Of a DNA stretch of 64,000 bases, positions 1-7,747 are shown one piece after another. Origin of the DNA: Alistipes megaguti (GTDB lineage: Bacteria; Bacteroidota; Bacteroidia; Bacteroidales; Rikenellaceae); NCBI RefSeq assembly GCF_900604385.1, contig NZ_LR027382.1, forward strand, positions 2,009,501 to 2,073,500. The letters are read 5' to 3'. Numbering within the stretch: position 1 is the stretch's first letter; the number at the start of each line of letters is the position of its first letter. Position numbers and translations under genes: made by a program. The notes beneath the pieces are model-generated. The model had not been told where the DNA came from. It saw only the letters and a list, made by a program, of their open reading frames with translations, and made no database searches.

Positions 1-95
1 GCTCCTCATGGCCCCGGCTCCTCATGGCCCCGGCTCCTCATGGCCCCGGTTCCACTTGGTCCCGGCTCCGCTTGGCCCCCCCCTCTACGGCCCCG
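1..95. repeat. 16-bp tandem repeat 3' of ppdK
   Basis: Five head-to-tail units of 16 bp start at 1, 17, 33, 49 and 65. The first three are identical (GCTCCTCATGGCCCCG); the fourth and fifth are diverged, and a partial sixth runs to 95. The array ends two bases before the ppdK stop codon and continues off the left edge, so its full length is unknown. Read in the ppdK mRNA sense it is G-rich, with a GGGG run in each complete unit. No coding function is supported. Confidence 0.9.
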
Positions 96-96
96 G

Positions 97-2826
97 TTAT
101 TTCTGGTTGAGGGCAGCGTGAGCGGCAGCCAGACGGGCGATGGGCACACGGAAGGGCGAGCAGCTCACGTAGTTCAGACCGGCATAGTGACAGAACTCCA
201 CCGACGAGGGCTCACCGCCGTGCTCGCCGCAGATACCGCACTTGAGGGTCGGACGCGTGCCGCGGCCCTTGAAGACGGCCTCACGGATCAGCTGGCCCAC
301 GCCGTTGCGGTCGAGGATCTGGAACGGGTCGTTCTTCAGAATACCCTTTTCGAGGTAGATCGGGAGGAACTTGCCGATATCGTCGCGCGAGAATCCGAGG
401 GTCATCTGCGTGAGGTCGTTCGTACCGAACGAGAAGAACTCGGCCACTTCGGCGATCTGGTTGGCCGTGACGGCGGCACGCGGTACTTCGATCATCGTGC
501 CGACCATGTAGTCGATCTTGTCGTTGCGCTCGGAGAATACCTGATCGGCCGTCTGGTCGATGATCTTCTTCTGGTAGCGGAGCTCCTTGTGGTTTCCGAC
601 CAGCGGGACCATGATCTCGACGTGAACGGGCGTACCCGTTGCGCGGACGTTCATGGCAGCCTCGATGATGGCGCGGGTCTGCATCTCGGTGATTTCGGGA
701 TAAGTGTTGCCCAGACGGCAGCCGCGGTGACCCAGCATGGGGTTGAACTCGGCCAGCGACTCGACCTTCTCGACGATCTTCTGCAGAGGCACGCCCATCT
801 CCTTGGCCATCTCCTTCTGGCCCTTCACATCGTGGGGCACGAACTCGTGCAGAGGGGGATCAAGCAGGCGGACCGTGACGGGATAACCCTTCATGACCTT
901 GAAGAGACCCTCGAAGTCGCCGCGCTGCATCGGCAGCAGTTTGGCCAGGGCGACCCGTCGTCCGGCCTCGTCGTCGGCCAGAATCATCTCGCGGATGGCC
1001 TTGATGCGGTCACCTTCGAAGAACATGTGCTCCGTGCGGCAGAGGCCGATACCCTCGGCGCCGAATTCGAAGGCCTGAGCGGCATCCTTTGGCGTGTCGG
1101 CGTTTGCGCGGACCTTCAGCACGGCGTATTTCGAAGCCAGTTCCATGAGCTTGCCGAAGTCGCCGCTCAGATCGGCGTCCTTCGTGGCTACCTCACCCAG
1201 ATAGACTTCGCCCGTCGAACCGTTGAGCGAGATCCAGTCGCCCTCCTTGACGGTGAATCCGTTGACGTGAATGGTGCGGGTCTTGTAGTCGATCTGCAGC
1301 TCACCGGCACCCGACACGCAGCACTTGCCCATACCGCGAGCCACGACGGCGGCGTGCGAGGTCATACCTCCGCGGGCGGTCAGAATACCTGCGGCGTCGA
1401 GCATACCCTTCAGATCCTCGGGCGAGGTTTCGATGCGCACCAGCACGGCCTTCTGACCGGTCTTGGCGAAGACCTTCTCGGCATCCTCGGCGAAGAAGAC
1501 CACGGGACCCGTGGCGGCGCCGGGCGAAGCGGGCAGACCCTTCGTGATGACCTGCGCCGAGGCGATGGCCTTCTTGTCGAATACCGGGTGGAGCAGTTCG
1601 TCGAGCTTGGCGGGTTCGCAGCGCAACACGGCGGTCTTCTCGTCGATCAGCCCTTCGCGCAGCATGTCCATGGCGATCTTGACCATGGCGGCACCCGTAC
1701 GCTTGCCGTTGCGGCACTGCAGCATCCAGAGCTTGCCGTCCTGGATCGTGAACTCGATGTCCTGCATGTCGGTGAAGTACTGCTCCAGGTGGTGCTGGAT
1801 CTCGTTGAGCTCCTTGTAGACATCGGGCATCACCTCCTCGAGCGAGGGGTATTTGTTCTTGCGCTCCTCCTCGGAGATGTTCTGGGCCTTGGCCCAGCGC
1901 TTCGAACCCTCGATGGTGATCTGCTGCGGGGTGCGGATACCGGCCACGACATCCTCGCCCTGGGCGTTGATCAGATACTCGCCGTTGAAGATGTTTTCGC
2001 CCGTGGCGGCGTCACGCGAGAAGGCGACACCCGTTGCGGAGTTGTTTCCCATGTTTCCGAAGACCATGGCCTGTACCGAAACGGCCGTACCCCATTCCGA
2101 GGGAATGTTGTTGAGTTTGCGGTAGAGGATGGCGCGCTCGTTCATCCACGAGCCGAACACGGCGCAGATGGCACCCCAGAGCTGATCCCAGGGGTTGGTG
2201 GGGAAATCCTCGCCGGTCTGCTTCTTGACGGCGGCCTTGAACTCCTTGACGAGCTCTTTCAGGTCGTCGGTCGTCAGATCGGTGTCGTTCTTCACGCCGC
2301 GTTTTTTCTTCATGGCGTCGATAATCTCCTCGAAGGGGTCGTGATCCTCCTTCGAGGCGGGTTTCATGCCGAGCACGACGTCGCCGTACATCTGGACGAA
2401 ACGGCGGTACGAATCCCAGGCGAAGCGGGGGTTGCCGGTGCGTTTGGCGACGGCCTCGACGGCCTGATCGTTCATACCGAGGTTGAGAATCGTGTCCATC
2501 ATTCCGGGCATCGAGGCGCGTGCGCCCGAGCGAACCGAGACGAGCAGCGGCATCTCCTTGTCGCCGAACTTCATGCCGGTGAGGCTTTCGATATTCTTCA
2601 TGGCCTTTTCGACTTCGGGCTTGAGGAGTTTGATGACGGCCTCCTTGCCGTGGCTGTAGTACTCCGTGCACACTTCCGTAGTGATGGTGAATCCCGGGGG
2701 AACGGGTATGCCGATGAGGTTCATCTCGGCGAGGTTTGCACCTTTACCGCCGAGCAGCTCACGCATTTTGCCATTTCCTTCGGCCTCTTTGTTGCCGAAG
2801 GTGTAGACTCGTTTAACGTCTGCCAT
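97..2826 (-). CDS. ppdK: Pyruvate, phosphate dikinase
   Basis: Cytosolic enzyme interconverting pyruvate + ATP + Pi with PEP + AMP + PPi. The predicted protein is 909 aa. The N-terminal nucleotide-binding domain begins with a GGKGANLAEM motif. The phosphohistidine swivelling domain carries GGMTSHAAVVARG with the catalytic His near residue 491. The C-terminal PEP/pyruvate TIM barrel ends with the GICGEHGG motif, whose Cys is near residue 866. It is about 35 residues longer than the 874-aa clostridial enzyme, with the His shifted to match. The start at 2826 (MADVKRVY) is preferred over an upstream in-frame ATG at 2877, because family homology begins there and the extra 17 residues resemble untranslated AT-rich leader. 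Pyruvate kinase is also in the window (30294), so both directions of the PEP/pyruvate node are present. Recognition is certain. Confidence 0.97.
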   Translation of the reverse strand: MADVKRVYTFGNKEAEGNGKMRELLGGKGANLAEMNLIGIPVPPGFTITTEVCTEYYSHGKEAVIKLLKPEVEKAMKNIESLTGMKFGDKEMPLLVSVRSGARASMPGMMDTILNLGMNDQAVEAVAKRTGNPRFAWDSYRRFVQMYGDVVLGMKPASKEDHDPFEEIIDAMKKKRGVKNDTDLTTDDLKELVKEFKAAVKKQTGEDFPTNPWDQLWGAICAVFGSWMNERAILYRKLNNIPSEWGTAVSVQAMVFGNMGNNSATGVAFSRDAATGENIFNGEYLINAQGEDVVAGIRTPQQITIEGSKRWAKAQNISEEERKNKYPSLEEVMPDVYKELNEIQHHLEQYFTDMQDIEFTIQDGKLWMLQCRNGKRTGAAMVKIAMDMLREGLIDEKTAVLRCEPAKLDELLHPVFDKKAIASAQVITKGLPASPGAATGPVVFFAEDAEKVFAKTGQKAVLVRIETSPEDLKGMLDAAGILTARGGMTSHAAVVARGMGKCCVSGAGELQIDYKTRTIHVNGFTVKEGDWISLNGSTGEVYLGEVATKDADLSGDFGKLMELASKYAVLKVRANADTPKDAAQAFEFGAEGIGLCRTEHMFFEGDRIKAIREMILADDEAGRRVALAKLLPMQRGDFEGLFKVMKGYPVTVRLLDPPLHEFVPHDVKGQKEMAKEMGVPLQKIVEKVESLAEFNPMLGHRGCRLGNTYPEITEMQTRAIIEAAMNVRATGTPVHVEIMVPLVGNHKELRYQKKIIDQTADQVFSERNDKIDYMVGTMIEVPRAAVTANQIAEVAEFFSFGTNDLTQMTLGFSRDDIGKFLPIYLEKGILKNDPFQILDRNGVGQLIREAVFKGRGTRPTLKCGICGEHGGEPSSVEFCHYAGLNYVSCSPFRVPIARLAAAHAALNQK

Positions 2827-2959
2827 AGTTTCGAGATTTTTGAATTGTATGATAAATATATAAAAAAATTTTCGCAAAAAAGAGCCTCCGAAGTCGAAAA
2901 AATTGCGGTGATAACCGTTTTGCCACCTATAAAAGAGGGGCTTTTGCCCGGAGGGGTTG

Positions 2960-2991
2960 CGAATATAGCAAAACTTTCCGGAAAAAACAAA
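2960..2991 (-). promoter_or_regulatory. Candidate ppdK promoter
   Basis: On the minus strand a TTTG (2988-2991) lies 20 bp upstream of TATATTCG (2960-2967), one mismatch from the Bacteroidetes TAnnTTTG box. It would give a leader of roughly 125 nt before the ppdK start. An alternative box, TATATTTA at 2853-2860, has no well-spaced TTTG. Confidence 0.35.
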
Positions 2992-2993
2992 TC

Positions 2994-3809
2994 TCAGTGG
3001 CCGATATATACAAACACGGGCAGTGAATATCCGTATCCGCCCCGATAGATGCTTCCGGAGAAGGTTCCAAGAGGGTTACCGCTCTTTTGGTCAACCAGTT
3101 GGCGGCGGATATAGACATCGCCTGCCGGGCATTTGAATGCCGTGTCGACGAGAATCCGGTCGCGCATCTCCCAGCGTCCCGCGCGGCGGATATTTCCGCG
3201 TCCGGCTTTTTCGGCACGTGCCATGGCATCGCGCAGCCCGAGGCGTGCGGCCTTCTGGCCGTCGACACGGCCCATGACCACGAGCGGCAACCCGGGATAG
3301 TTGTCGCGCAAATCCTCCGCGAGCCATCGTCCCGTGCTTCGATCGCCGCACATCGCCAGCCCTACGCGCAGCCCGTCCAGTTCGCCGATGACCAGCAGAT
3401 AGCGACGTCCGACTTCGGCGCGTTCCGGGTAGAAGCGGTCGCCGTAGTACAGCAGGGCAAAGTCCATGCCGTCGAGCGTGTTGAGTGTTCGGTGGAGGTA
3501 GGAGTATTCGCCGCGGCAGGCCGAGCAGAGGTCGCGGACGACCTGTTCGTTTTCGACGCCCCACAGGGCGACGATCTCCAGCGCCATGGAGTCGATGACA
3601 GCGGCCGTGTTTCGGATCTTGCGTTCGTAACGCTCCGAGTTCCAGCCGTAACGGCCTTGTGGTGTGTACGCCTCGTCATTGTAGAAGAGGGCGGGGATGG
3701 TGTCGTAGATCCGGTCGACGTCGTAGAAGGCGATTCCGACGGGCTGGCGTCCGAATGCGGCGAGCCCCGCCGCGACGAGTGCGATGATGATCGACAGCAG
3801 ACGCATCAT
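2994..3809 (-). CDS. Exported endonuclease/exonuclease/phosphatase-fold protein, catalytic motifs lost
   Basis: 271 aa with an N-terminal hydrophobic signal-like segment (residues 3-19). The frame aligns by eye to the secreted EEP-family (DNase I-like) proteins of Bacteroidales: FYDVDRIYDT corresponds to FYNVENLFDT, then NDEAYTPQGRYGW, the KIRN..AVI helix, ALWGVENEQVV for GLxEVENxxVL, GMDFALLY, VVMGRVDG for VVMGDFND, and GGYGYSLPVFV for GGYSDHLPVYV. Every catalytic position therefore differs: the first Asn is Asp, the metal-binding Glu of EVEN is Gly, DxN is lost, and the terminal SDH triplet is GYS. I infer a non-catalytic relative that has kept the fold. It starts 15 bp after the XRE gene stop and is probably co-transcribed with it. 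Confidence 0.7.
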   Translation of the reverse strand: MMRLLSIIIALVAAGLAAFGRQPVGIAFYDVDRIYDTIPALFYNDEAYTPQGRYGWNSERYERKIRNTAAVIDSMALEIVALWGVENEQVVRDLCSACRGEYSYLHRTLNTLDGMDFALLYYGDRFYPERAEVGRRYLLVIGELDGLRVGLAMCGDRSTGRWLAEDLRDNYPGLPLVVMGRVDGQKAARLGLRDAMARAEKAGRGNIRRAGRWEMRDRILVDTAFKCPAGDVYIRRQLVDQKSGNPLGTFSGSIYRGGYGYSLPVFVYIGH

Positions 3810-3824
3810 GACCGGCCGGAGAGG

Positions 3825-4052
3825 TTAAAGGGGGTTTTCGGGGAGGAAATCGCGGGGCGAGCAGCCGAGGAACTTGGCGATTTCGTTGATATGGTGGGGA
3901 TTGTATTTGATATCGTATTTGGGGCTTTCGACCTGCCCGATGAAACTTTTCGATACACCGATTCCATACGCCAGCATGGATTGGGAGATATTCTGGCGTT
4001 TCCGCTCTTTACGAACGGCGTCGATAATATATTGGTCGATCGGGTATATCAC
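3825..4052 (-). CDS. XRE-family helix-turn-helix regulator
   Basis: 75 aa, essentially a single lambda-repressor-like HTH domain. Residues about 12-70 show the pattern RKERKRQNISQSMLAYGIG followed by VSKSFIGQVESPK and a C-terminal hydrophobic core (INEIAKFLGCSPRDFL). The start is the GTG at 4052: in the same frame an upstream TAA lies only five codons away (4065-4067), and the next Met is inside the HTH. It heads a two-gene unit with the degenerate EEP-fold gene. A 36-bp dyad abuts the start codon and further palindromes lie upstream, which suggests autoregulation. The target is unknown. Confidence 0.85.
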   Translation of the reverse strand: MIYPIDQYIIDAVRKERKRQNISQSMLAYGIGVSKSFIGQVESPKYDIKYNPHHINEIAKFLGCSPRDFLPENPL

Positions 4053-4088
4053 AAGTTGCTTGTTTTATCAAGTAAAACTAAGCAACTT
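4053..4088 (-). promoter_or_regulatory. 36-bp dyad abutting the XRE start codon
   Basis: AAGTTGCTT (4053-4061) pairs with AAGCAACTT (4080-4088), and inside it GTTTTA (4062-4067) pairs with TAAAAC (4073-4078), leaving a TCAAG loop and one bulged T. It could be a repressor operator or an RNA hairpin occluding the adjacent GTG. A possible -7 box TAGTTTTA (minus strand, 4073-4080) lies inside it. Confidence 0.7.
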
Positions 4089-4102
4089 ATTCTTCGAAAC
4101 GC

Positions 4103-4152
4103 TTGTGTATACACAACCGATACTCAGTTATCACTGAGCGTCCTTTCGAAAG
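4103..4152. promoter_or_regulatory. Cluster of three perfect palindromes upstream of the XRE gene
   Basis: TTGTGTATACACAA (4103-4116) is a perfect 14-bp palindrome. CTCAGT-TATC-ACTGAG (4123-4138) is a perfect 6-bp dyad. CTTTCGAAAG (4143-4152) is a perfect 10-bp palindrome. The segment is clearly AT-richer than its surroundings. Candidate operators for the XRE protein; no experimental basis. Confidence 0.55.
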
Positions 4153-4200
4153 ATGAAAGGTCTTCTCTCTTTTTGGGCTTGGTTGCGCTCAATTGCTTTT

Positions 4201-4235
4201 GAAATCCAGTGAGACATGACCCCCCCCCGGATTTC
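4201..4235. other. Inverted repeat enclosing a nine-C tract, 3' of mnmA
   Basis: GAAATCC (4201-4207) is repeated inverted as GGATTTC (4229-4235), with a run of nine C at 4220-4228 in the loop. It lies in the 252-bp interval between the mnmA stop and the XRE start (both minus strand). In mnmA mRNA sense it would be a stem with a G9 loop. No U-tract follows, so I do not call it a terminator. The rest of 4236-4304 shows nothing recognisable. Confidence 0.5.
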
Positions 4236-4304
4236 AGTCTCTGTACGGCGACGGGTGCGTCGTATAGAGTTTGAAGCCCGGTGAGTCTCAGTTGCCTGTG
4301 GGGA

Positions 4305-5510
4305 TCATGCGTCGATCACCCCCGAGCCGACCAGCTCGTCGCCGTCATACCAGGCGGCGAACTGCCCCGGGGTGATGCCCCGCTGGGGTTCGTCGAAGAG
4401 CAGATAGGCCCCTTCGCGGCGGATGAAGAGCCGTGCCCCCTGTAACGGCTGCCGGTAACGGATGCGTACCGAGAAGCGGGCGCTCTCTCCGACCTTCATC
4501 TCCCGCGTGGGGTTGACCCAATGGATGTCGCCCGGCAGGATGCGCAGCGCCGGCCGCCACAACCCCGGATGGGCGTCCCCCTCACCCACATAGATCACAT
4601 TCTGCACGGTGTCCGTGGCCAGAATGAACAACGACTCCTTGCGGCCGCCGATTCCGAGTCCCTTGCGCTGACCGATCGTGTAGAAGTGGGCGCCGTTGTG
4701 CTCGCCGATCTTCTTTCCGTCGCGCACCGTATAGTGCCACGGTTCGGCCAGAGCGGCCAGCTCCTCGTCCGAAGTCTCCATGTCCGGAGCCGGCATGGCC
4801 GGTTTGCGGGCATACTTGGGCCACGAGGGGAGAATCTCATGGACGTTCCCGTGCTTCGAGGCGAGCTTCTGCTGGAGGAAAACCGGCAGATCGACCTTTC
4901 CGACGAAGCAGATTCCCTGCGAATCCTTGCGCTTGGCCGTGGCAAGTCCCTGCTCGGCGGCGATGCGCCGCACCTCGGGCTTCAGCAGCCCGCCGACCGG
5001 GAAGAGGGCCCGGCTCAACTGCTCCTGCGAAAGCTGACACAGAAAATAGCTCTGATCCTTGTTGGGGTCCGAACCGGCCAGCAGCCGGTAGACGATGCGT
5101 CCGTCCGGCAGCAGCTCCTCCTCCTTGCGGCAGTAGTGGCCCGTGGCGACGTAGTCGGCCCCCAGTTTGAGCGCCTCGCGCAGGAATACGTCGAATTTGA
5201 TCTCGCGGTTGCACAGCACGTCGGGATTGGGTGTGCGGCCGCGTTCGTACTCGGCGAACATGTAGTCGACCACACGCGTGCGGTAGTCGGCCGAGAGATC
5301 GACGACATGGAGCGGAATATCGAGTTTCTTGGCCACCAGTTCGGCGAACAGGCGGTCGTCGTGCCACGGGCAGTCGCCCTCGAGCGTACCGGTTGTGTCG
5401 TGCCAGTTGATCATGAAGAGGCCGATAACCTCGTGTCCCTGCTGCCTGAGCAGCCAGGCGGCCACCGACGAATCGACGCCGCCCGAAAGACCGATTACAA
5501 CGCGTGCCAT
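4305..5510 (-). CDS. mnmA: tRNA-specific 2-thiouridylase MnmA
   Basis: Installs the 2-thio group on U34 of Lys, Glu and Gln tRNAs. The 401-aa protein begins with the ATP-pyrophosphatase P-loop SGGVDSS (residues 9-15). The catalytic Cys is C100 in NPDVLCNREIKF and the persulfide Cys is C201 in KDSQGICFVGK. GATGHY- and FYTIGQRKGL-type motifs follow, then the C-terminal beta-barrel. An insert of about 40 residues lies after FLQQKL, as seen in some Bacteroidetes members. The ATG at 5510 follows the rimM stop by one base, so the two are translationally linked in a rimM-mnmA unit. Confidence 0.96.
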   Translation of the reverse strand: MARVVIGLSGGVDSSVAAWLLRQQGHEVIGLFMINWHDTTGTLEGDCPWHDDRLFAELVAKKLDIPLHVVDLSADYRTRVVDYMFAEYERGRTPNPDVLCNREIKFDVFLREALKLGADYVATGHYCRKEEELLPDGRIVYRLLAGSDPNKDQSYFLCQLSQEQLSRALFPVGGLLKPEVRRIAAEQGLATAKRKDSQGICFVGKVDLPVFLQQKLASKHGNVHEILPSWPKYARKPAMPAPDMETSDEELAALAEPWHYTVRDGKKIGEHNGAHFYTIGQRKGLGIGGRKESLFILATDTVQNVIYVGEGDAHPGLWRPALRILPGDIHWVNPTREMKVGESARFSVRIRYRQPLQGARLFIRREGAYLLFDEPQRGITPGQFAAWYDGDELVGSGVIDA

Positions 5511-5511
5511 G

Positions 5512-6030
5512 TTATTCCAGATTTAAGAGCCCCTCGGGTAGGACGAAGTGGATCCGCCGCTCCTCGAAGTCGATGTGGACGATGAACTCCTCGGCGGCGG
5601 GGATGAGCACCTGATGCCCGCCGGTCTCCACCTCGAACAGGGGATTCATCTCGCTGTCGTAGAAGTCGGTGACGATTCCGGCATGTTTCGTCTCGGATCC
5701 GGCCTCTTCGACCACGGCTTCGAAACCGATGAGATCCTCGAGATAGAATTCGTCATCCTGCTCGTCGGCGGGATCGTCTACGCGGAATTCGAGACCGATG
5801 AGCTCCTGAGCGCGGCGTTCGGTGTCGAAGTCGGCGAACGAGGCCGTAGCGCCAGCGATTCCGCGGCGCTCGAATCGGTCGCACCAGAGCGGCACCTCCA
5901 GGGCGTCGATCGTGACCATCAGCGGCATGGTCTGAGGGTCGAAGTTGTCGGGGAACGTGGAGTAGAGCGAGAGCATGAGGCCCCCGTCCGTGCCGAAAAG
6001 TTTGTTGATACGTCCAGCGGATGCAGCCAT
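5512..6030 (-). CDS. rimM: Ribosome maturation factor RimM
   Basis: 172 aa, the usual size. An N-terminal beta-barrel RimM domain (GRINKLFGTDGGLMLSLYS, residues 6-24) and a C-terminal PRC-barrel ending in EFIVHIDFEERRIHFVLPEGLLNL match the family. RimM binds S19 and the 30S head during 16S rRNA processing. It lies downstream of rpsP as in many bacteria, but here a strong terminator and a possible promoter box separate the two. trmD and rplS are not adjacent; mnmA follows instead. Confidence 0.93.
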   Translation of the reverse strand: MAASAGRINKLFGTDGGLMLSLYSTFPDNFDPQTMPLMVTIDALEVPLWCDRFERRGIAGATASFADFDTERRAQELIGLEFRVDDPADEQDDEFYLEDLIGFEAVVEEAGSETKHAGIVTDFYDSEMNPLFEVETGGHQVLIPAAEEFIVHIDFEERRIHFVLPEGLLNLE

Positions 6031-6047
6031 TACGAAAGAGTTTGGGA

Positions 6048-6055
6048 CAAAAGTA
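6048..6055 (-). promoter_or_regulatory. -7 box for rimM-mnmA
   Basis: TACTTTTG on the minus strand matches TAnnTTTG and lies 18 bp upstream of the rimM ATG, just past the rpsP terminator. No separate -33 TTTG is evident because the terminator occupies that position. Confidence 0.5.
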
Positions 6056-6095
6056 CAAAAAAAACAGGAAATCTCCCCTTCGGGTGATCTCCTGT
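6056..6095 (-). terminator. Rho-independent terminator of rpsP
   Basis: On the minus strand ACAGGA-g-ATC-a-CCC pairs with GGG-a-GAT-t-TCCTGT around a GAAG loop (6064-6095). It is followed by a run of eight T. It ends rpsP transcription before rimM. Confidence 0.9.
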
Positions 6096-6117
6096 CTTAT
6101 CGGAATAGAAAACCTGC

Positions 6118-6672
6118 TTATTCGGCAGCGGGAGCTTCCGGAGCGGCCTCTTCGGTGGCAGCGGCAGCCTCGGCGGCAGCGGCCTCTGCGGCCTCACGGG
6201 CAGCAGCTTCGGCAGCGGCCTTCTTCTCGGCGATGGCAGCGGCACGCTCCTCCTTGATCTTGGTTTCGGCAGCCAGACGGGCCTTTTCGGCCGACTTGGC
6301 GTCGGAAGCGATCTTGTTGCTCTTGGCCTCGATCTTACCGTTCTTGGCCTCGATCCACTTGTTGAAGCGAGCCTCGGCCTCGGTCTCCGAGAATGCACCC
6401 TTGGCAACGCCACCCAGCAGGTGCTTTTTGTAAAGTACGCCCTTGTACGAGAGGATAGCCCGACAAGTATCCGTAGGTTGTGCGCCTTTGAGTAACCAAT
6501 CCAGAGCTTTCTCGAAGTTCAGATCGATCGTAGCAGGATTCGTGTTGGGGTTGTAGGTACCCAACTTTTCGATGAATTTACCATCACGTGGCGCTCTGCT
6601 ATCTGCGGCAACGATATGATAGAAGGCGTAGCCCTTCTTACCATGGCGTGCCAGACGAATTTTAACAGCCAT
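6118..6672 (-). CDS. rpsP: 30S ribosomal protein S16 with long Ala/Lys/Glu tail
   Basis: 184 aa. Residues 1 to about 85 are canonical S16 (MAVKIRLARHGKKGYAFYHI, then GTYNPNTNPATIDLNFEKAL, then GAQPTDTCRAILSYKGVLYK). The remaining roughly 95 residues are an extension rich in Ala, Glu and Lys that should be helical and partly disordered. Extended S16 proteins are usual in Bacteroidetes. The ATG at 6672 is the only sensible start. It has its own consensus promoter and terminator, so it is transcribed largely alone. Confidence 0.95.
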   Translation of the reverse strand: MAVKIRLARHGKKGYAFYHIVAADSRAPRDGKFIEKLGTYNPNTNPATIDLNFEKALDWLLKGAQPTDTCRAILSYKGVLYKKHLLGGVAKGAFSETEAEARFNKWIEAKNGKIEAKSNKIASDAKSAEKARLAAETKIKEERAAAIAEKKAAAEAAAREAAEAAAAEAAAATEEAAPEAPAAE

Positions 6673-6733
6673 TTGCTATAAAATTTTGTTAATTAAAGTA
6701 AAAACGCTCACCCGGTTCGGGCATTTAAGCGTG

Positions 6734-6765
6734 CAAATGTAGGGAAAAAAAACAGATTGGCCAAA
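6734..6765 (-). promoter_or_regulatory. rpsP promoter
   Basis: TTTG (6762-6765) and TACATTTG (6734-6741) on the minus strand are separated by 20 bp, a full Bacteroidetes consensus. The predicted leader is about 55 nt. Confidence 0.8.
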
Positions 6766-6781
6766 TAATGGGAGAAAAAAG

Positions 6782-6855
6782 TGATCCCGGCGCGGCTCGA
6801 ACGCGCGGCCGGCAGATTAGAAATCTGCTGCTCTATCCAACTGAGCTACGGGACC
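6782..6855 (-). tRNA. tRNA-Arg (anticodon TCT)
   Basis: 74-nt cloverleaf on the minus strand. The acceptor stem GGTCCCG/CGGGATC has one G-U pair and discriminator A. The D-arm contains AGCTCAGTTGGATAGAGC. The anticodon stem GCAGA/TCTGC holds loop TTTCTAA, giving anticodon TCT, which reads AGA. The T-arm is GCGCG-TTCGAGC-CGCGC. CCA is not encoded. A T-rich run follows the 3' end. Confidence 0.96.
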
Positions 6856-6883
6856 AATTTGCCCGATGACGGGGAAATCGGTG

Positions 6884-6914
6884 CAAAATTATAAAATAAA
6901 TCCTCAAATGCAAA
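6884..6914 (-). promoter_or_regulatory. tRNA-Arg promoter
   Basis: TTTG (6911-6914) and TAATTTTG (6884-6891) on the minus strand are spaced by 19 bp. The transcript would begin about 25 nt upstream of the mature tRNA. Confidence 0.8.
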
Positions 6915-7100
6915 GCCCTTGCCGGCCGAAATGCGCGGATGACGGCATTTTGTCCGCCCGGATCGCCAAGCCTCGGCAGAATCCTCTCCCGGGCAGTTCT
7001 GTTTTCGCTCCGGATTGCTCGTTCCTTTCCGGGTCGCTTCTCTCATCCCCGTCCGGACCTCTTTCGGATCGCTCTGCGGCAGCCGGGCACTCGACACAGC

Positions 7101-7220
7101 CCGGCCCTTCTCGGATTACTTTGGCCGGCCCCTCTCGGATTACATAGCCCGGCCCCACCTCAGACCGGATCTGTCGGAGGCCTGTTCGGCTCCGGCCTAC
7201 CTCCGGCCCACCTCCGGTGC
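7101..7220. repeat. 24-bp and 11-bp tandem repeats 3' of the DUF4251 gene
   Basis: A 24-bp period starts at 7101, 7125 and 7149. The first two units share CCGGCCCYTCTCGGATTAC with 18 of 19 bases identical; the third keeps the CCGGCCCC head. At 7190, 7201 and 7212 an 11-bp unit CTCCGGCCYAC repeats. The array ends 17 bp before the stop codon of the minus-strand lipoprotein gene and is G-rich in its mRNA sense. The remainder of 6915-7100 is C-rich, low-information sequence with no gene that I can support. Confidence 0.8.
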
Positions 7221-7237
7221 AAAATGGGGCGTGGTGC

Positions 7238-7747
7238 TTAGCGGTCGAGCGGGCGAAGCGTCCCTTTGGCGGTTCCTTCCGGACGGTCCCGTTCGGTGCG
7301 GAACTCCAGGAAGACCCGGTCGGAGTTGTGGAAGAGGGTCACCAGACAGGAGCGGCTTCGCTGCTGCCATCCCCAGCGGCCGTGAATTCGGAACTGCACA
7401 TCTCCGTTTGCCTTCGTGCCGATCCTTTCGATGCGGCCCTGTTCGTCAGTCGCGCGCATCTGGTCCATTCTGTGGGAGTTCCGCGGCCCGAAGAGGTCGG
7501 GTGCGAAGCTGACCTCGAGTTGCGGCCCCTGCATGCGGACGTAGCTCTGGCAGGTGTCCAGTCTTTTCCCCTTTCGGGTGTAGACCTCGTCGATGTCGAC
7601 GACAAACCGCTGCGATTCGAGCGCTGCAAGCGCCGTTTGAAAGGTTTGGTTGCCGGAGTCCGCCGTGGCGGTTGCCCGCCGTTGCGAGGCACAGCCCGAC
7701 AGCAGGGCGGCTAGCGTCAGTAAAAAAAGATATGCAACGTGTCTCAT
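7238..7747 (-). CDS. DUF4251-type lipoprotein
   Basis: 169 aa. A lipoprotein signal peptide is clear (hydrophobic residues 4-16, then LLSGCASQ with the lipobox Cys at about 18). The mature part resembles Bacteroidales DUF4251: ALAALESQRFVVDIDEVYTRKG, then SYVRMQGPQLEVSFAPDLFGPR, then a late strand pattern VFLEFRTERDRPEGTAKGTLRP. The function of that family is unknown. The start at 7747 is chosen because the signal peptide begins there; open sequence continues upstream without homology. It is divergent from the META-domain gene. Confidence 0.75.
   Translation of the reverse strand: MRHVAYLFLLTLAALLSGCASQRRATATADSGNQTFQTALAALESQRFVVDIDEVYTRKGKRLDTCQSYVRMQGPQLEVSFAPDLFGPRNSHRMDQMRATDEQGRIERIGTKANGDVQFRIHGRWGWQQRSRSCLVTLFHNSDRVFLEFRTERDRPEGTAKGTLRPLDR

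Noticed and set aside
40..3048. A 1002-codon plus-strand open frame across ppdK
   Set aside because: It is antisense to a certain gene, has no family signature, and arises from high third-position GC; the same holds for the other long frames opposite real genes.
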